From Bacillus sp. FJAT-27264 (lineage in GTDB: Bacteria > Bacillota > Bacilli > Paenibacillales > Paenibacillaceae), in NCBI RefSeq assembly GCF_001682855.1, contig NZ_MAQW01000012.1:310001-374000 (forward strand): a DNA stretch of 64,000 nucleotides, in the 5' to 3' direction. The notes beneath the pieces were generated by a model. The model was not told the origin of the DNA. It saw only the letters and a list, made by a program, of their open reading frames with translations, and made no database searches. The translations under genes and the position numbers were made by a program. Every line of letters begins with the position of its first letter. The stretch's first letter is position 1. This document shows positions 1 through 10,890 of this stretch, one piece after another.

Positions 1-373
1 CATGAACAGCTTTCTTCAAACCAATATTAAGCACGCTCAAAAGTTGTACCGTTCCAAACGGAATGCTCTGACGGAAGCCCTGAAACAAATTCCTTCTGAC
101 AAGCTACAATTTCAGAATCCACAAGGCGGATTTTTTGCTTGGCTTGAACTAGGAACAGAAATATCTGCTGAAGTCCTTCAAGAAGAAGCGAGTAAACGAG
201 GAGTTCTGATCGCGGCGTCTCCCATGTTCTATCAGGATGGAGACGGATCACCTTCCGCTTGTCGAATTACTTTCTCCTATCCAAGCGAGTCTGAGATTGC
301 CGAGGGAATTCATATTCTGGGAGAAATCATCACAAATCATAATGTAAGGGATGTTACTGCATGGAAAAAATAG
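1..373 (+). CDS. PLP-dependent aminotransferase, C-terminal fragment (cut by window start)
   Basis: Only the last ~123 residues are present; the frame is open through base 1, so the true start lies outside. The segment has the small C-terminal domain of fold-type I aminotransferases of the MocR/2-aminoadipate transaminase type: NPQGGFFAWLEL followed by a substrate-carboxylate arginine context, CRITFSYPSESEIAEGI. The Schiff-base lysine would be upstream and cannot be checked. The stop overlaps the first codons of the NRPS by 13 bases (361-373), so the two are translationally coupled and this enzyme probably makes or recycles an amino-acid or keto-acid precursor for the peptide. The substrate is not determinable. 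Confidence 0.85.
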   Translation, partial: MNSFLQTNIKHAQKLYRSKRNALTEALKQIPSDKLQFQNPQGGFFAWLELGTEISAEVLQEEASKRGVLIAASPMFYQDGDGSPSACRITFSYPSESEIAEGIHILGEIITNHNVRDVTAWKK

Positions 374-3300
374 GATTAGAGTTTGCGGAGGGACAAGATA
401 CTCTCTTGACACTTCCCACTTCGTCTTCCCAGCAACGATTGTGGACCATTCAGCAGTTGGACCCCGGCAGTAAAGCCTACAATGTCCCTTTTACAGCCAC
501 ATTCAGAGGGAATCTTGACGTAAATTCCTTGGAGCAATCTCTTCACTTAATTGCACAGCGTCACTGTATTCTTCGCTCCTCTTTCCGCCTGGTTGGTGCA
601 GAGCTATTTCAAGTCATCGAACAAGGAACTGCGGAAATAAAGACGGAAATCGTCCAGAATGAAGCAGAGCTTCGATCAAAAATAGAACTAGAGATCGGGG
701 AGCCGTTCGTCATGGATCAACCTCCTCTATGGCGTTTCCGGTTATTCGTTCAAGCCCCAGATCTGCACTGCCTTGTTCTAACTTTTCATCATAGTATTTT
801 TGACGGATGGTCAGCATCCGTCTTTTTCGAGGAATTGACTAGGACTTATGCAGCCTTGACGGAGGGATTATCTAATGAGCTAACTGCTCTAGATTGGAAA
901 TATAAGGATTATTTTAGAGAAGAGAATAACAGAAGGATGGACGGTTCCCTAGATGATCAGAAAGAATACTGGAAAAATCGGCTAAGTGGCGAACTGCCCA
1001 AACTACTGCTTCCTCCTGATAGACACAGGTCTGCAGTACACACGGGGCAGAAAGGTAGCGTCTATACATATGACCTACCGCCACAGCTTAGTGGGACGAT
1101 CAAGTCTTTCGCAAAACAGCAGAAAACCTCCTTATTTATCACTCTGCTGACCTGTTTCAAAACGCTCCTTTACCGCTATACTCAGCAGAATGATATTCTG
1201 ATCGGTGTTCCCTTCGCCAACCGCAATCACGAATTGGTCTCTGATCTTATCGGTTTTTTGGTCAATACGCTCGTTATTCGTACCACCGTATGCGAATCAT
1301 CTGGGTTCAGCGAATATCTAGCCCAAGTACATTCCGCTGCCATGGAAGCCTATAACCACTCTGACCTGCCCTTTGATGCGGTTGTCAAAGCCGTGCAGCC
1401 TGAACGCGAAGGCATTGTCAGTCCACTGATCCAAATTATGTTTAACCAAAGAGAATACATGCAATCGTTGTATGAACTTCCCAAAGTTACTATGGAGGTT
1501 GAAGAGTTTTCGAACGGAGCTCCCCAGTTTGAGTTGGTCTTCAATGTCTGCGATATGGGTGACTCTATCCGCATTATTGTTGAGTATGATTGTGAGCTTT
1601 TTACAGCGAATTCGATTGAGCGGTTGGTTCGACAATTTGCGGTTCTTGCAAAGAACGCGACCAGCTATCCAGACATTTCTCTAGCCTCTTTGCAATTGAC
1701 AGACACGAGATCGACGGATACAAAACCGGTTAATACAGTACCGATGATTCGTTTCGCCGGCCCGTCAACTGTTCTCCACAAGCTTTTCGAAGTGCAGGTT
1801 GAACGCTCACCGCAAGCTATCGCAGTTGAATACAACCATGAATCATTAACTTATGGTCAACTTAACATGATGGCTAATCGTCTAGCCAAGCATTTGATAG
1901 AACTTGGGGTGGATAGGAACTCCTTAGTGGGTCTAGGCACAGATCGCTCTCCAGCACTCGCCGTAGGCATTCTTGGCATTCTCAAGGCGGGAGCAGCTTA
2001 CGTGCCGATGGACCCAAATTATCCCACAGACAGGCTGCAATACTTGATGGAAGACTCCGGTGTGTCGTTTCTCGTCGTTCAAGATGAAACATTGGAAAAT
2101 TCCCCCTGTAATGATACAAAACACGTATCTATCAACTCCTTTATGTTGGACACGGGAAACGACCCAGGGAATCCTGAGCTAGAATGTTCGCCAGAAGATT
2201 CTGCTTATGTCATCTATACCTCCGGTTCCACAGGCAAACCCAAAGGCTGTCTGATTCGACACCGGAATGTAATTCGTTTGTTCGAATCCACGCAGTCATG
2301 GTTTCAATTTGATCCAGGAGATGCCTGGACGCTATTCCATTCCTACTCTTTTGATTTTTCGGTTTGGGAATTCTGGGGAGCTCTCTTGTACGGTGGGCGG
2401 CTTGTAATCGTTCCTTCAAACATCGCACGTTCTCCGGTTGAGTTCTTGAATCTTATCGTTCAAAAGAAAGTAACCGTTCTGAATCAGACACCGTCCGCCT
2501 TCTGGCCGCTGATGGACGCTATTCTTTCCTCCGAATCAAAGAACTGGTTAAGCCTGCGGACAATCGTATTCGGAGGGGAGCAATTAGAATTTGAGCGTCT
2601 CGCTCCCTGGTACCACCATTTTGAAGAAAATGCGCCCCAGTTGATCAACATGTACGGAATCACGGAAACGGCCGTGCACAATACTATCCGCAAAGTTAAA
2701 AAATCCGACACAGCTCTGGGCAGCATAAGCCGTATAGGAGAACCGCTTCCTGATCTCAAATTGTATGTGCTCGACAAGCATTTGAATCCTGTTCCAGAAG
2801 GAATTCCTGGAGAGCTGTATGTGTCAGGTCCAGGGGTAGCAGTGGGATATCTCCACCGACCTGAGCTCACAGAGGAAAGATTTTTGCCGAACCCTTTTCA
2901 TGAAGGAGAGCACGGACGTTTATACCGAACCGGCGATCAAGTTCGTCAGGTGTCAGAGAAGGATTACGAGTACTGGGGCAGACTTGATGAACAAGTAAAA
3001 ATAAGAGGTTATCGTATCGAACTCAGTGAAATTGAAGCGTTAATTAGAGGGCTGGCCGGAGTTAAAGCCGCCGTCGTTATAGCCCACGCCGATAAAGAAG
3101 CTCCTCCGCGTCTAATCGCTTATGTGGTTACAATTGATTCAAAGATTTCAATCTCAGAAATGCGCGAGGAAATTAGGAAGACACTGCCTTCTTTTATGAC
3201 GCCGGCCGTTTTTATCAAAGTACCCGCCATTCCGGTTACTCCCAACGGAAAGGTCGACAAATCTAAGCTCCCCTTACCCGTTCTGGATCTGGAGTCTGAA

Positions 3301-6300
3301 GCTACTTATGTTGCAGCATCGTCATCGCTCGAACAGCAATTAGTTGAGATTTGGTCACAAGTGCTGGGAGTGCACGCGGTAGGTGTGGAACATAACTTTT
3401 TTCAAATAGGCGGAGACTCTATCCGCTGTATTCAATTGGTTTCCTTAGCACAAAAAAGAGGTATTACACTGAAAGTAGATCAAATTTTCCGATTCCCTAC
3501 GATCAGAGAATTGGCCTCTCTACTCTTAACGGAGAAGAGCACGAATGGTGCGGAACAGGCCTATGAGCCTTTCTCACTAATTTCTAGGGAAGATCGAGCC
3601 ATGCTGCCTGAAGAAACGATGGATGCTTACCCCCTAACCATGCTTCAGCAGGGTATGCTTTTTCACAGCGAGTATAGTCCTGAAAATGACATGTATTTCA
3701 TCATTAACTCTGTTCTGGTATGCGCAGTTTACAATAGGCAGGCGCTGGAGAAGGCTCTCAATATGTTGGTGAAACGCCATGATATATTGCGAACTACTTT
3801 CTTAATTGAAGAGTTCAAGGAGCCTTTGCAAATCGTCAACCCTTATAAATCAGTTACCTTAAATGAAAATGACATCCGGGGGCTAGAACCAACTGAGCAA
3901 GAAAGTTATATTCAAAAATGGTCGAAACAGGAAGAGAAAAAAATTGATTTGTCGTGCGGTCCAGCCTTCACAATGACTGCGCATCTCCGAAGCGACAAAA
4001 ACTTCCAGCTGAGTCTGTGCACACACCATGCACTGATCGACGGTTGGAGCGTTGCTTCGTTTTTCACGGAATTGCTGCATACCTACGCTTCCATAATTAG
4101 CAATACCGATGTGTCTCCAATCGTACAGGGGCCTTTATCCGTCCGCTTCGCAGAATACACATGCATGGAACAAGCGCTGCTTCAATCTCAGGAGTGCCAA
4201 GATTTTTGGCATGATTGGTTGAAAGACTGGTCGAACGCTAAAGTTCCTCGACTCGCCTTGAAATCAGTAACTGGTTCGGTTTTAAGTGATAGCCTGGTCC
4301 AGGATCTCCCAAAATCGCTTTTGAATGGTTTGGATCACTTCTGTCGGTCATTCAATGTTCCCCTCCGCAGCGTTCTGCTGGCTGCACATCTTAAGATTAT
4401 GTCTTTGTTGACCGGTGAGCATGATGTGACTACAGGTGTTGTATACAACGGAAGACCAGAAAGCACAGATGGCGACAAGGTGCTTGGATTGTTTTTGAAT
4501 ACCCTTCCGTTTCGTTACAAATTAGAACATACAAACTGGATAGATTTTGTTCAAAATCTATGGACTGAGGAGAACAGGCTTCTTCCGTACCGCAGGTATC
4601 CACTGTCCAAAATCATGCAAGATCATGGCGGAACTCATTTTTTTGAGATTTTATTTAACTATACCCATTTCCATGTTTACAATGAATTTGACAAAAGTGA
4701 AGATATCACTTTTTTGGATAACATTGACTTTTCTTCGGTATCCATTTATCCTTTGGTTGTTGATTTCTTCCGGGATATAGCATCCGATTCCCTTCGACTT
4801 GCTCTGATTTGGAACCCTCAAGAATTCGAACGGATTCAGATCGAATCGATGCTGAAGCTGTATATGCGGACATTAACGGAGATTGTTCGCACACCCCACC
4901 TGCCCAGCCTGTCGGTTCCGAGACTGACAGACGACGAACAGCAGACAATTATTTACGAATGGAACCGACATGCTGGACTATCAAGTGAATTCACTCCGGT
5001 TCATCGTCTATTTGAGATGCAGGCCGCTGAGTCCCCTGAGAAAATAGCGATCGTCGACGGAAATGTGAGGATATCGTATATAGACCTAAATCAAAGGGCT
5101 AACCGAATCGCACATAGCCTTAACCGGTCTGGAACCGGAGCCAGCTCCCTTGTTGGAATCATGTTGTATAAATCATGGGAGGCGGTGGCAGCAATCCTCG
5201 GGGTTCTAAAAGCCGGTGGAGCCTATGTGCCTCTTGATCCTGATTATCCTCAGGAACGTCTTGATCATATGATTAGGGAATCGGGTATTAAAGTCCTGAT
5301 CACGGATGAGTCCTCAAGCCTAGCGGACAAATCAGACATACAGATACTATCGTTTAAAGAAGCCCTTTCATGCGAGGATTATGAAAATCTATTTCATCCG
5401 ACGGTTGAGGATCAGTTGGCATATGTCATTTTCACCTCCGGTTCGACGGGCAAGCCTAAGGGAGCCATGAACACGCAAGGAGGGCTTTCTAAGGCTTATG
5501 ACGCTTGGAATAAGGCATATGATTTAAAGAATATTGTTTGCAATCTACAGATGACAAGCTTCGCATTCGATGTTTTTACGGCCGACGTTTTCCGGACACT
5601 GTGTTCCGGTGGCAAGCTGTTGCTCTGCCCTCAGGAATGTCTTATGAACGCGCCGGATATGTACGCTCTAATGTTGCGGGAACAGGTTGATTTCGGCTTT
5701 TTCCTCCCTGCTATCATGAGGAACCTGGTCTGGTATCTTGAAGACGTACGTCTGAAGCTGTTAGGTGTGAAAATCATTATTGTCGGCGCGGATTACTGGT
5801 TCGTTCATGAATACAATAGGCTCCAGCAAGTGTGTGAGCCGACAACCAGGATCATTAATTCATACGGAGTCGCTGAAGCAACAGTCGACAGCATATTCTT
5901 TGAAGGGGATGGTAGCCGTATCCCTAAGGAAGGTAACATCCCGATCGGCAAACCTTTTGCTAATATGTCCTCTTATATTCTTAGTCCCGATCTTAAGCCA
6001 CTCTATCCGGGAATGATTGGCGAATTGTATATCGGTGGTGGCTGTGTAGGTCGGGGGTACATCAATCGTCCCGACTTGACGGAAGAGAAATTTTTAGATA
6101 GTCCGTTTGTATCTGGGGAGCGCCTGTACAGAACTGGTGATCTGGGAAGATACTGGCCTGACGGAAACATCGAGTTTATCGGACGCAGGGATCATCAGTT
6201 AAAAATTAGGGGATATCGTATTGAACTGGGCGAAATCGAATCCGTAATCCGATCCGTGCCCGGAGTGAAGGACGCTATCGTCATCGCTGCTGAAAACGAA

Positions 6301-9300
6301 CAATCCTCCATTCAACTTCAGGCCTATCTCGTGTTTGCCGACAGCGAGAGTAAGTATATTCAACAGGTCAAAAAAGAACTCAAGCGAAAACTCCCAGATT
6401 ATATGATGCCAAGCGCCTATTTTCTGCTGGATGAAACCCCTTTAAATCCCAACGGCAAGATAGACAGAAACCGGATCGCGGCATCTGAAAGTCTTCCGAT
6501 CAAGACTGAGGTTCTGCATATCCCAGCCAGAAATAAAACAGAGCTTCTCCTGACTTCAATCTTTACAGGAATACTCGGTGTCGAGCGGATTAGCGTACTA
6601 GACAACATCTTTGATGTTGGGGCTGATTCACTGGCTGCACTCAAAATACTAGCAAGAATACGTACCAGCTTGCGAATCGAGTTGACCTTAAAAACAATCT
6701 TTGCGAATCCTACTATTTCCGAACTAGCAAGGGAAATCTCAGATTTTATGCCAGCAGCATCCCCTTTAATGCTGGAGCGGACAGATTCCAAACCTTACGC
6801 ACCCTTGTCGTACGCGCAGCAGCGTATATGGTTTTTTGAATCCTTGCAGCCCGAGACCGGAACCTATCATGTGCCCGTTATTCTAAAATTTACTGGTCCA
6901 CTTGATATTGCTGTCCTCGAAAACAGTTTGTGTACATTATTTAACAGACATGATGCCCTGAGAACCAAATTCCAGTTGATTAACGGACAACCTATTCAGA
7001 CCGCTGAACAGGCAGATTTCAAATTAAAGAAGAAATATCTGGAAAATGACATTGAACAGGATTCGGATAAGCATTTGAGACTAAGCTTGGTTGAGAGCGT
7101 GAAGCGTCCTTTCCGTCTAAATGAAGAAGCATTGTTTCGTGCCGAATTGATAAGTATAAATTCCGAAACGAATCTACTCGTTATAACAATGCATCATATG
7201 ATTACGGATGGATGGTCCATCGACATTCTCACCCGTGAGCTAGCACAGTTGTATAATAATGGATTAGTAAAGAAAGCCCCATGTCTGCCCGAACTGACGT
7301 TTACGTATGCTGATTTCGCTACTTGGCAGAGAAAAGTGATCGAGAGTGGCGATATTCACTCTCAACTTGAATACTGGATAGAGAAGCTCGGAGATAGCAA
7401 CGAGATTTTACAGCTTCCTCTTGACTTCCCGCGACCGATGGAAAAAATCTATCGGGGAGCATCGGAAACACTGGAACTTCCGCTTGACTTAATAGCTCCT
7501 CTACAAAATCTTGCGCGGGAGCAGGAATCGACTCTTTTCATTATTTTGTTGTCAGCTTATTTTGTTCTACTCAACCGTTATACCGGACAGGAGAATATTG
7601 TTGTAGGCACTCCGGTTACGAATCGTAGTCATGAAGAGCTTGAGCATTTGGTCGGAATGTTCGTCAACACGCTGGCTATCCGCTCCATTATGTCCGACAA
7701 ACTAACCTTCTTAGAGCTGATTACCCAGGTGAAAAATTCCCTGCTAGAAGCTGTAAGTAACTCGGACGTTCCTTTTGAGCATTTGGTATCGGTTCTAAAT
7801 CCGGAAAGAAAACTGAGTTTGACCCCTTTATTCCAAACAATGTTCCTAATGGAACAGCCCACCGATCTGCCAGAGTTTAATGGCTTAAAGACAGAACGGA
7901 TGCCACAGGATGCCGTAGCATCGAAATGCGATATGACGCTTTCCATAAGCCATCATTCCGATTGCTTGACTGCGACGATCACGTATGATCCTGACTTATT
8001 CCTTCCGTCCTCCATTTTGAACATGTTGGGCAATTTCAAGATTGTGCTTCACAGTATCGCAGAGTCGCCGGAAGCGTTCCTTCTTGGGCAGACTTTCATC
8101 GAGCCGTCCCAGGTTGCAGACTCCATTCGACTGGGAACTGGAGAGCCCCGTAGCTATGAAACGAATCTTCGATTGCATGATTTGTTCATTCGACAGGCGC
8201 TTCAAACTCCGGAAAACATCGCATGCGTATCAGAGGGCGTCCTTCTAACTTACGAGGATCTCAACAAAAGGTCTGACCAAATGGCTCTCTTTCTGAGGCG
8301 GATGGGAATCAGCACAGAAACCTTTGTTGGATTGTACATGGAAAGCTCTGTAGAAATGATCATTGGGCTTTTGGGCATTCTCAAGGCGGGAGGTGCCTTT
8401 GTTCCTCTCGATCCCTCTATACCTATTGAACGGATTCATTACATTCTTGAGAATTCCGCCGTTTCACTAGTTTTGAGTCAAGGCGACTTGTCCGATAAGC
8501 TTGATTGTTTTTGTCCTATCGTCAATATGGATTTAGATTGGAGCGCGATTGCAGACGGGGCATTCGGGGCAGACGGGTCTCCGGAAAGCAACCTGCCCAA
8601 CATGCCGCCCACCTCGGCCGCATATGTTCTTTACACCACGGGATCGACAGGAAAACCGAAAGGTGTAGTAGTTGAGCATAGACAGATTGTAAATTACGTT
8701 CTTGGCATCTCTGAAACACTGCAGCTGTTTGAATGCTCTAGCTTCGCTATGGTGCAGCCACTTTCTGTGGATTCTAGCCAAACGGTTCTGTTTCCAGCCT
8801 TATGCGCAGGCGGAACGCTTCACCTGATCACCCGAGATCTTTCGCTAAACGCTCCCGCTCTTGCTGACTATTTCAGTCGTCATCCGATCGACTGTCTCAA
8901 AATCGCTCCCTCCCATTTGCGGGCGCTACAAAATCTGTCAGGCATACAGGTCTTCATGCCTCGTAAACGGCTGATTCTGGGCGGAGAAACGTCGAATCCT
9001 GAATGGATTCGAGAGCTGCTAAAAAAGAAGGGAACGTGTCAGATATACAATCATTACGGCCCAACCGAAACCACGGTGGGAGTTGCCATATTCCACGTTC
9101 AATCGGAAGGTGATGTGCTAGGAACTTGCGTTCCAATCGGGTTTCCTCTACCCAATATTCGTTTTTATATCGTTGACTCAAGTGGCAGTCTGGTTCCCAA
9201 AGGAGTCGTGGGCGAGCTCTGGGTCGGTGGAGCTGCCGTTACCAGAGAATACCAAAACCAAGAAGGTCTTACACAAGATAAATATGTCTATGTCTCTTTT

Positions 9301-10890
9301 GAAGGTTTGTCTAAGGAACGGGTTTACAGAACTGGAGACCGAGTTCGCATGCTCTCTAACGGAGCCATTGAATTTCTGGGAAGGCTGGATGATCAGGTTA
9401 AAATCAACGGATACCGGGTAGAACCTGCCGAATTAGTGAGGGTATTGGCGGGACATGCAGACGTAAAGGACGTCGCTGTATTACCGAAGTCTTTACAGGA
9501 TGGATCAAAGCATTTGATTACTTATCTGGTTCAGACAGGCGCTGGCAAACCGTCACATGAAGAAATGAACGATTATATTTTGCATGCTCTGCCTTCCTTT
9601 TTTCTTCCCTACGCATATATTTGGATGGATGAACTTCCGCGTACTCTGCAGGGTAAGATCAACCGAAATGCACTTCCTGAGCCAGTGATGCGGTCTTTAT
9701 CAGTGAATTATCACGCCCCAAGGAATGAAATGGAAGAAGTATTGGTTGACATTTGGTCGCATATTCTTGGTCAAACTGAAATCGGAATCCATGATAATTT
9801 TTTTGGCCTCGGTGGTGATTCCATATTAAGCATGCAGATGATTGCACAAGCTCACAGTCGAGGATGGCATTTGACACTGAAGCATTTGTTTCAGTATCAA
9901 ACTATTGCGGAATTAGCCAGATTTATAGTGCAGACAGAACCAGTAATGCAGGAGTCAGAAATAGATACAGAGATACCACTTAGTCCGATGCAGGCTTGGT
10001 TTTTTGAACATCAGTCGGAACACAACAGACATTCGGAGACTGTTCGTTTATTGTCTGAGGAAAAAGTCAAATTAACTCCCTTAATGGAAAGCAGACATCC
10101 AATTCTCGTTCCATTCAACAGTGATGACGGCCGAAACCCTATTTTCTTCTGTGTTCATCCTATTACCGGAAGTATCCATAGCTACTTTGAACTGGCACGA
10201 AAGATCCAATCTGGTTATCGTTTCGTTGGCATCCAGGCACCATCACTTGATGAACCTGGACTTCTATTTGAGAGTATGACCGACATGGCACAGTATTATA
10301 TCGAGGCAATTCAAACCATACAGCCTCATGGCCCCTATTATTTGAGCGGATGGTCCATGGGAGGTATGATCGCCTTTGAAATGGCACGCCTGCTCCGAAT
10401 TCGAAGGGAAGAAGTAAAATGCCTAGTCATTATGGATAAAGATGCGTACCAGCCGAAGTTCGCAAATGAAGCTGAACACATACTGGCATACCTATTCGAA
10501 GAAGAAATCCCTGCTTGGCAAGAGGAATTCCTGCAGATGGATGTTTCTAGTAGGCTAGATCGGCTGATAACCTGTGAAGAGGTCAGAAAGCGATACGGAA
10601 ATAACGATTCTACATTTGTTAAGCAGCGCTTAGAGCTTTTGCTAAACCATATCCATTTGCTCTGGACCTACGCACCTCAGCCATATGACGGCAGCCTTCT
10701 TGTTGTTTCCGCAGAGGATACAGCGCAAAAATTTATTGATCCTGCATTGGGCTGGAACAGGCTTGCTACCAATCTCAAAGCGCTAATCATTCCGGGAGAC
10801 CATTATTCATTTATTCAAGAGCCCCATGTTGAGCACATCGCGAAGCAAATATTGAAATACGTTTCTGAGGTGAAAGAGGATAGTCTATGA
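361..10890 (+). CDS. Three-module non-ribosomal peptide synthetase with terminal thioesterase
   Basis: 3509 residues. Domain order: C1 (~14-440, HHSIFDG at 143-149); A1 (~470-980, YTSGSTGKPKG from 619); T1 (Ser1020 in GGDS); C2 (~1085-1530, HHALIDG at 1222-1228); A2 (~1547-2045, FTSGSTGKPKG from 1691); T2 (Ser2090 in GADS); C3 (~2146-2580, HHMITDG at 2278-2284); A3 (~2605-3105, YTTGSTGKPKG from 2758); T3 (Ser3154 in GGDS); TE (~3255-3509, GWSMGG with Ser3332, His3481). All three condensation motifs and carrier serines are intact and no epimerase is present. Hand-aligned ten-residue codes against GrsA: A1 DFWNVGMVHK (threonine type), A2 DVAFIGSVDK (unassigned), A3 DSTKIGHVGK (Asp/Asn-like). 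The TE makes this the last subunit. An N-terminal C domain means it takes an acyl or peptidyl donor from an upstream subunit or a lipid-initiating system outside the window. The ATG at 361 lies inside the aminotransferase end. Confidence 0.97.
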   Translation: MEKIGLEFAEGQDTLLTLPTSSSQQRLWTIQQLDPGSKAYNVPFTATFRGNLDVNSLEQSLHLIAQRHCILRSSFRLVGAELFQVIEQGTAEIKTEIVQNEAELRSKIELEIGEPFVMDQPPLWRFRLFVQAPDLHCLVLTFHHSIFDGWSASVFFEELTRTYAALTEGLSNELTALDWKYKDYFREENNRRMDGSLDDQKEYWKNRLSGELPKLLLPPDRHRSAVHTGQKGSVYTYDLPPQLSGTIKSFAKQQKTSLFITLLTCFKTLLYRYTQQNDILIGVPFANRNHELVSDLIGFLVNTLVIRTTVCESSGFSEYLAQVHSAAMEAYNHSDLPFDAVVKAVQPEREGIVSPLIQIMFNQREYMQSLYELPKVTMEVEEFSNGAPQFELVFNVCDMGDSIRIIVEYDCELFTANSIERLVRQFAVLAKNATSYPDISLASLQLTDTRSTDTKPVNTVPMIRFAGPSTVLHKLFEVQVERSPQAIAVEYNHESLTYGQLNMMANRLAKHLIELGVDRNSLVGLGTDRSPALAVGILGILKAGAAYVPMDPNYPTDRLQYLMEDSGVSFLVVQDETLENSPCNDTKHVSINSFMLDTGNDPGNPELECSPEDSAYVIYTSGSTGKPKGCLIRHRNVIRLFESTQSWFQFDPGDAWTLFHSYSFDFSVWEFWGALLYGGRLVIVPSNIARSPVEFLNLIVQKKVTVLNQTPSAFWPLMDAILSSESKNWLSLRTIVFGGEQLEFERLAPWYHHFEENAPQLINMYGITETAVHNTIRKVKKSDTALGSISRIGEPLPDLKLYVLDKHLNPVPEGIPGELYVSGPGVAVGYLHRPELTEERFLPNPFHEGEHGRLYRTGDQVRQVSEKDYEYWGRLDEQVKIRGYRIELSEIEALIRGLAGVKAAVVIAHADKEAPPRLIAYVVTIDSKISISEMREEIRKTLPSFMTPAVFIKVPAIPVTPNGKVDKSKLPLPVLDLESEATYVAASSSLEQQLVEIWSQVLGVHAVGVEHNFFQIGGDSIRCIQLVSLAQKRGITLKVDQIFRFPTIRELASLLLTEKSTNGAEQAYEPFSLISREDRAMLPEETMDAYPLTMLQQGMLFHSEYSPENDMYFIINSVLVCAVYNRQALEKALNMLVKRHDILRTTFLIEEFKEPLQIVNPYKSVTLNENDIRGLEPTEQESYIQKWSKQEEKKIDLSCGPAFTMTAHLRSDKNFQLSLCTHHALIDGWSVASFFTELLHTYASIISNTDVSPIVQGPLSVRFAEYTCMEQALLQSQECQDFWHDWLKDWSNAKVPRLALKSVTGSVLSDSLVQDLPKSLLNGLDHFCRSFNVPLRSVLLAAHLKIMSLLTGEHDVTTGVVYNGRPESTDGDKVLGLFLNTLPFRYKLEHTNWIDFVQNLWTEENRLLPYRRYPLSKIMQDHGGTHFFEILFNYTHFHVYNEFDKSEDITFLDNIDFSSVSIYPLVVDFFRDIASDSLRLALIWNPQEFERIQIESMLKLYMRTLTEIVRTPHLPSLSVPRLTDDEQQTIIYEWNRHAGLSSEFTPVHRLFEMQAAESPEKIAIVDGNVRISYIDLNQRANRIAHSLNRSGTGASSLVGIMLYKSWEAVAAILGVLKAGGAYVPLDPDYPQERLDHMIRESGIKVLITDESSSLADKSDIQILSFKEALSCEDYENLFHPTVEDQLAYVIFTSGSTGKPKGAMNTQGGLSKAYDAWNKAYDLKNIVCNLQMTSFAFDVFTADVFRTLCSGGKLLLCPQECLMNAPDMYALMLREQVDFGFFLPAIMRNLVWYLEDVRLKLLGVKIIIVGADYWFVHEYNRLQQVCEPTTRIINSYGVAEATVDSIFFEGDGSRIPKEGNIPIGKPFANMSSYILSPDLKPLYPGMIGELYIGGGCVGRGYINRPDLTEEKFLDSPFVSGERLYRTGDLGRYWPDGNIEFIGRRDHQLKIRGYRIELGEIESVIRSVPGVKDAIVIAAENEQSSIQLQAYLVFADSESKYIQQVKKELKRKLPDYMMPSAYFLLDETPLNPNGKIDRNRIAASESLPIKTEVLHIPARNKTELLLTSIFTGILGVERISVLDNIFDVGADSLAALKILARIRTSLRIELTLKTIFANPTISELAREISDFMPAASPLMLERTDSKPYAPLSYAQQRIWFFESLQPETGTYHVPVILKFTGPLDIAVLENSLCTLFNRHDALRTKFQLINGQPIQTAEQADFKLKKKYLENDIEQDSDKHLRLSLVESVKRPFRLNEEALFRAELISINSETNLLVITMHHMITDGWSIDILTRELAQLYNNGLVKKAPCLPELTFTYADFATWQRKVIESGDIHSQLEYWIEKLGDSNEILQLPLDFPRPMEKIYRGASETLELPLDLIAPLQNLAREQESTLFIILLSAYFVLLNRYTGQENIVVGTPVTNRSHEELEHLVGMFVNTLAIRSIMSDKLTFLELITQVKNSLLEAVSNSDVPFEHLVSVLNPERKLSLTPLFQTMFLMEQPTDLPEFNGLKTERMPQDAVASKCDMTLSISHHSDCLTATITYDPDLFLPSSILNMLGNFKIVLHSIAESPEAFLLGQTFIEPSQVADSIRLGTGEPRSYETNLRLHDLFIRQALQTPENIACVSEGVLLTYEDLNKRSDQMALFLRRMGISTETFVGLYMESSVEMIIGLLGILKAGGAFVPLDPSIPIERIHYILENSAVSLVLSQGDLSDKLDCFCPIVNMDLDWSAIADGAFGADGSPESNLPNMPPTSAAYVLYTTGSTGKPKGVVVEHRQIVNYVLGISETLQLFECSSFAMVQPLSVDSSQTVLFPALCAGGTLHLITRDLSLNAPALADYFSRHPIDCLKIAPSHLRALQNLSGIQVFMPRKRLILGGETSNPEWIRELLKKKGTCQIYNHYGPTETTVGVAIFHVQSEGDVLGTCVPIGFPLPNIRFYIVDSSGSLVPKGVVGELWVGGAAVTREYQNQEGLTQDKYVYVSFEGLSKERVYRTGDRVRMLSNGAIEFLGRLDDQVKINGYRVEPAELVRVLAGHADVKDVAVLPKSLQDGSKHLITYLVQTGAGKPSHEEMNDYILHALPSFFLPYAYIWMDELPRTLQGKINRNALPEPVMRSLSVNYHAPRNEMEEVLVDIWSHILGQTEIGIHDNFFGLGGDSILSMQMIAQAHSRGWHLTLKHLFQYQTIAELARFIVQTEPVMQESEIDTEIPLSPMQAWFFEHQSEHNRHSETVRLLSEEKVKLTPLMESRHPILVPFNSDDGRNPIFFCVHPITGSIHSYFELARKIQSGYRFVGIQAPSLDEPGLLFESMTDMAQYYIEAIQTIQPHGPYYLSGWSMGGMIAFEMARLLRIRREEVKCLVIMDKDAYQPKFANEAEHILAYLFEEEIPAWQEEFLQMDVSSRLDRLITCEEVRKRYGNNDSTFVKQRLELLLNHIHLLWTYAPQPYDGSLLVVSAEDTAQKFIDPALGWNRLATNLKALIIPGDHYSFIQEPHVEHIAKQILKYVSEVKEDSL

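Noticed and set aside
7629-7946. 105-codon minus-strand frame inside the NRPS gene
   Set aside because: It overlaps the C3 domain, has no ribosome site, and is one of many antisense shadow frames in this long gene.
361-10890. Epimerisation domain in the NRPS
   Set aside because: After each carrier domain the next recognisable block is a condensation or thioesterase domain; there is no room for an extra ~450-residue E domain.
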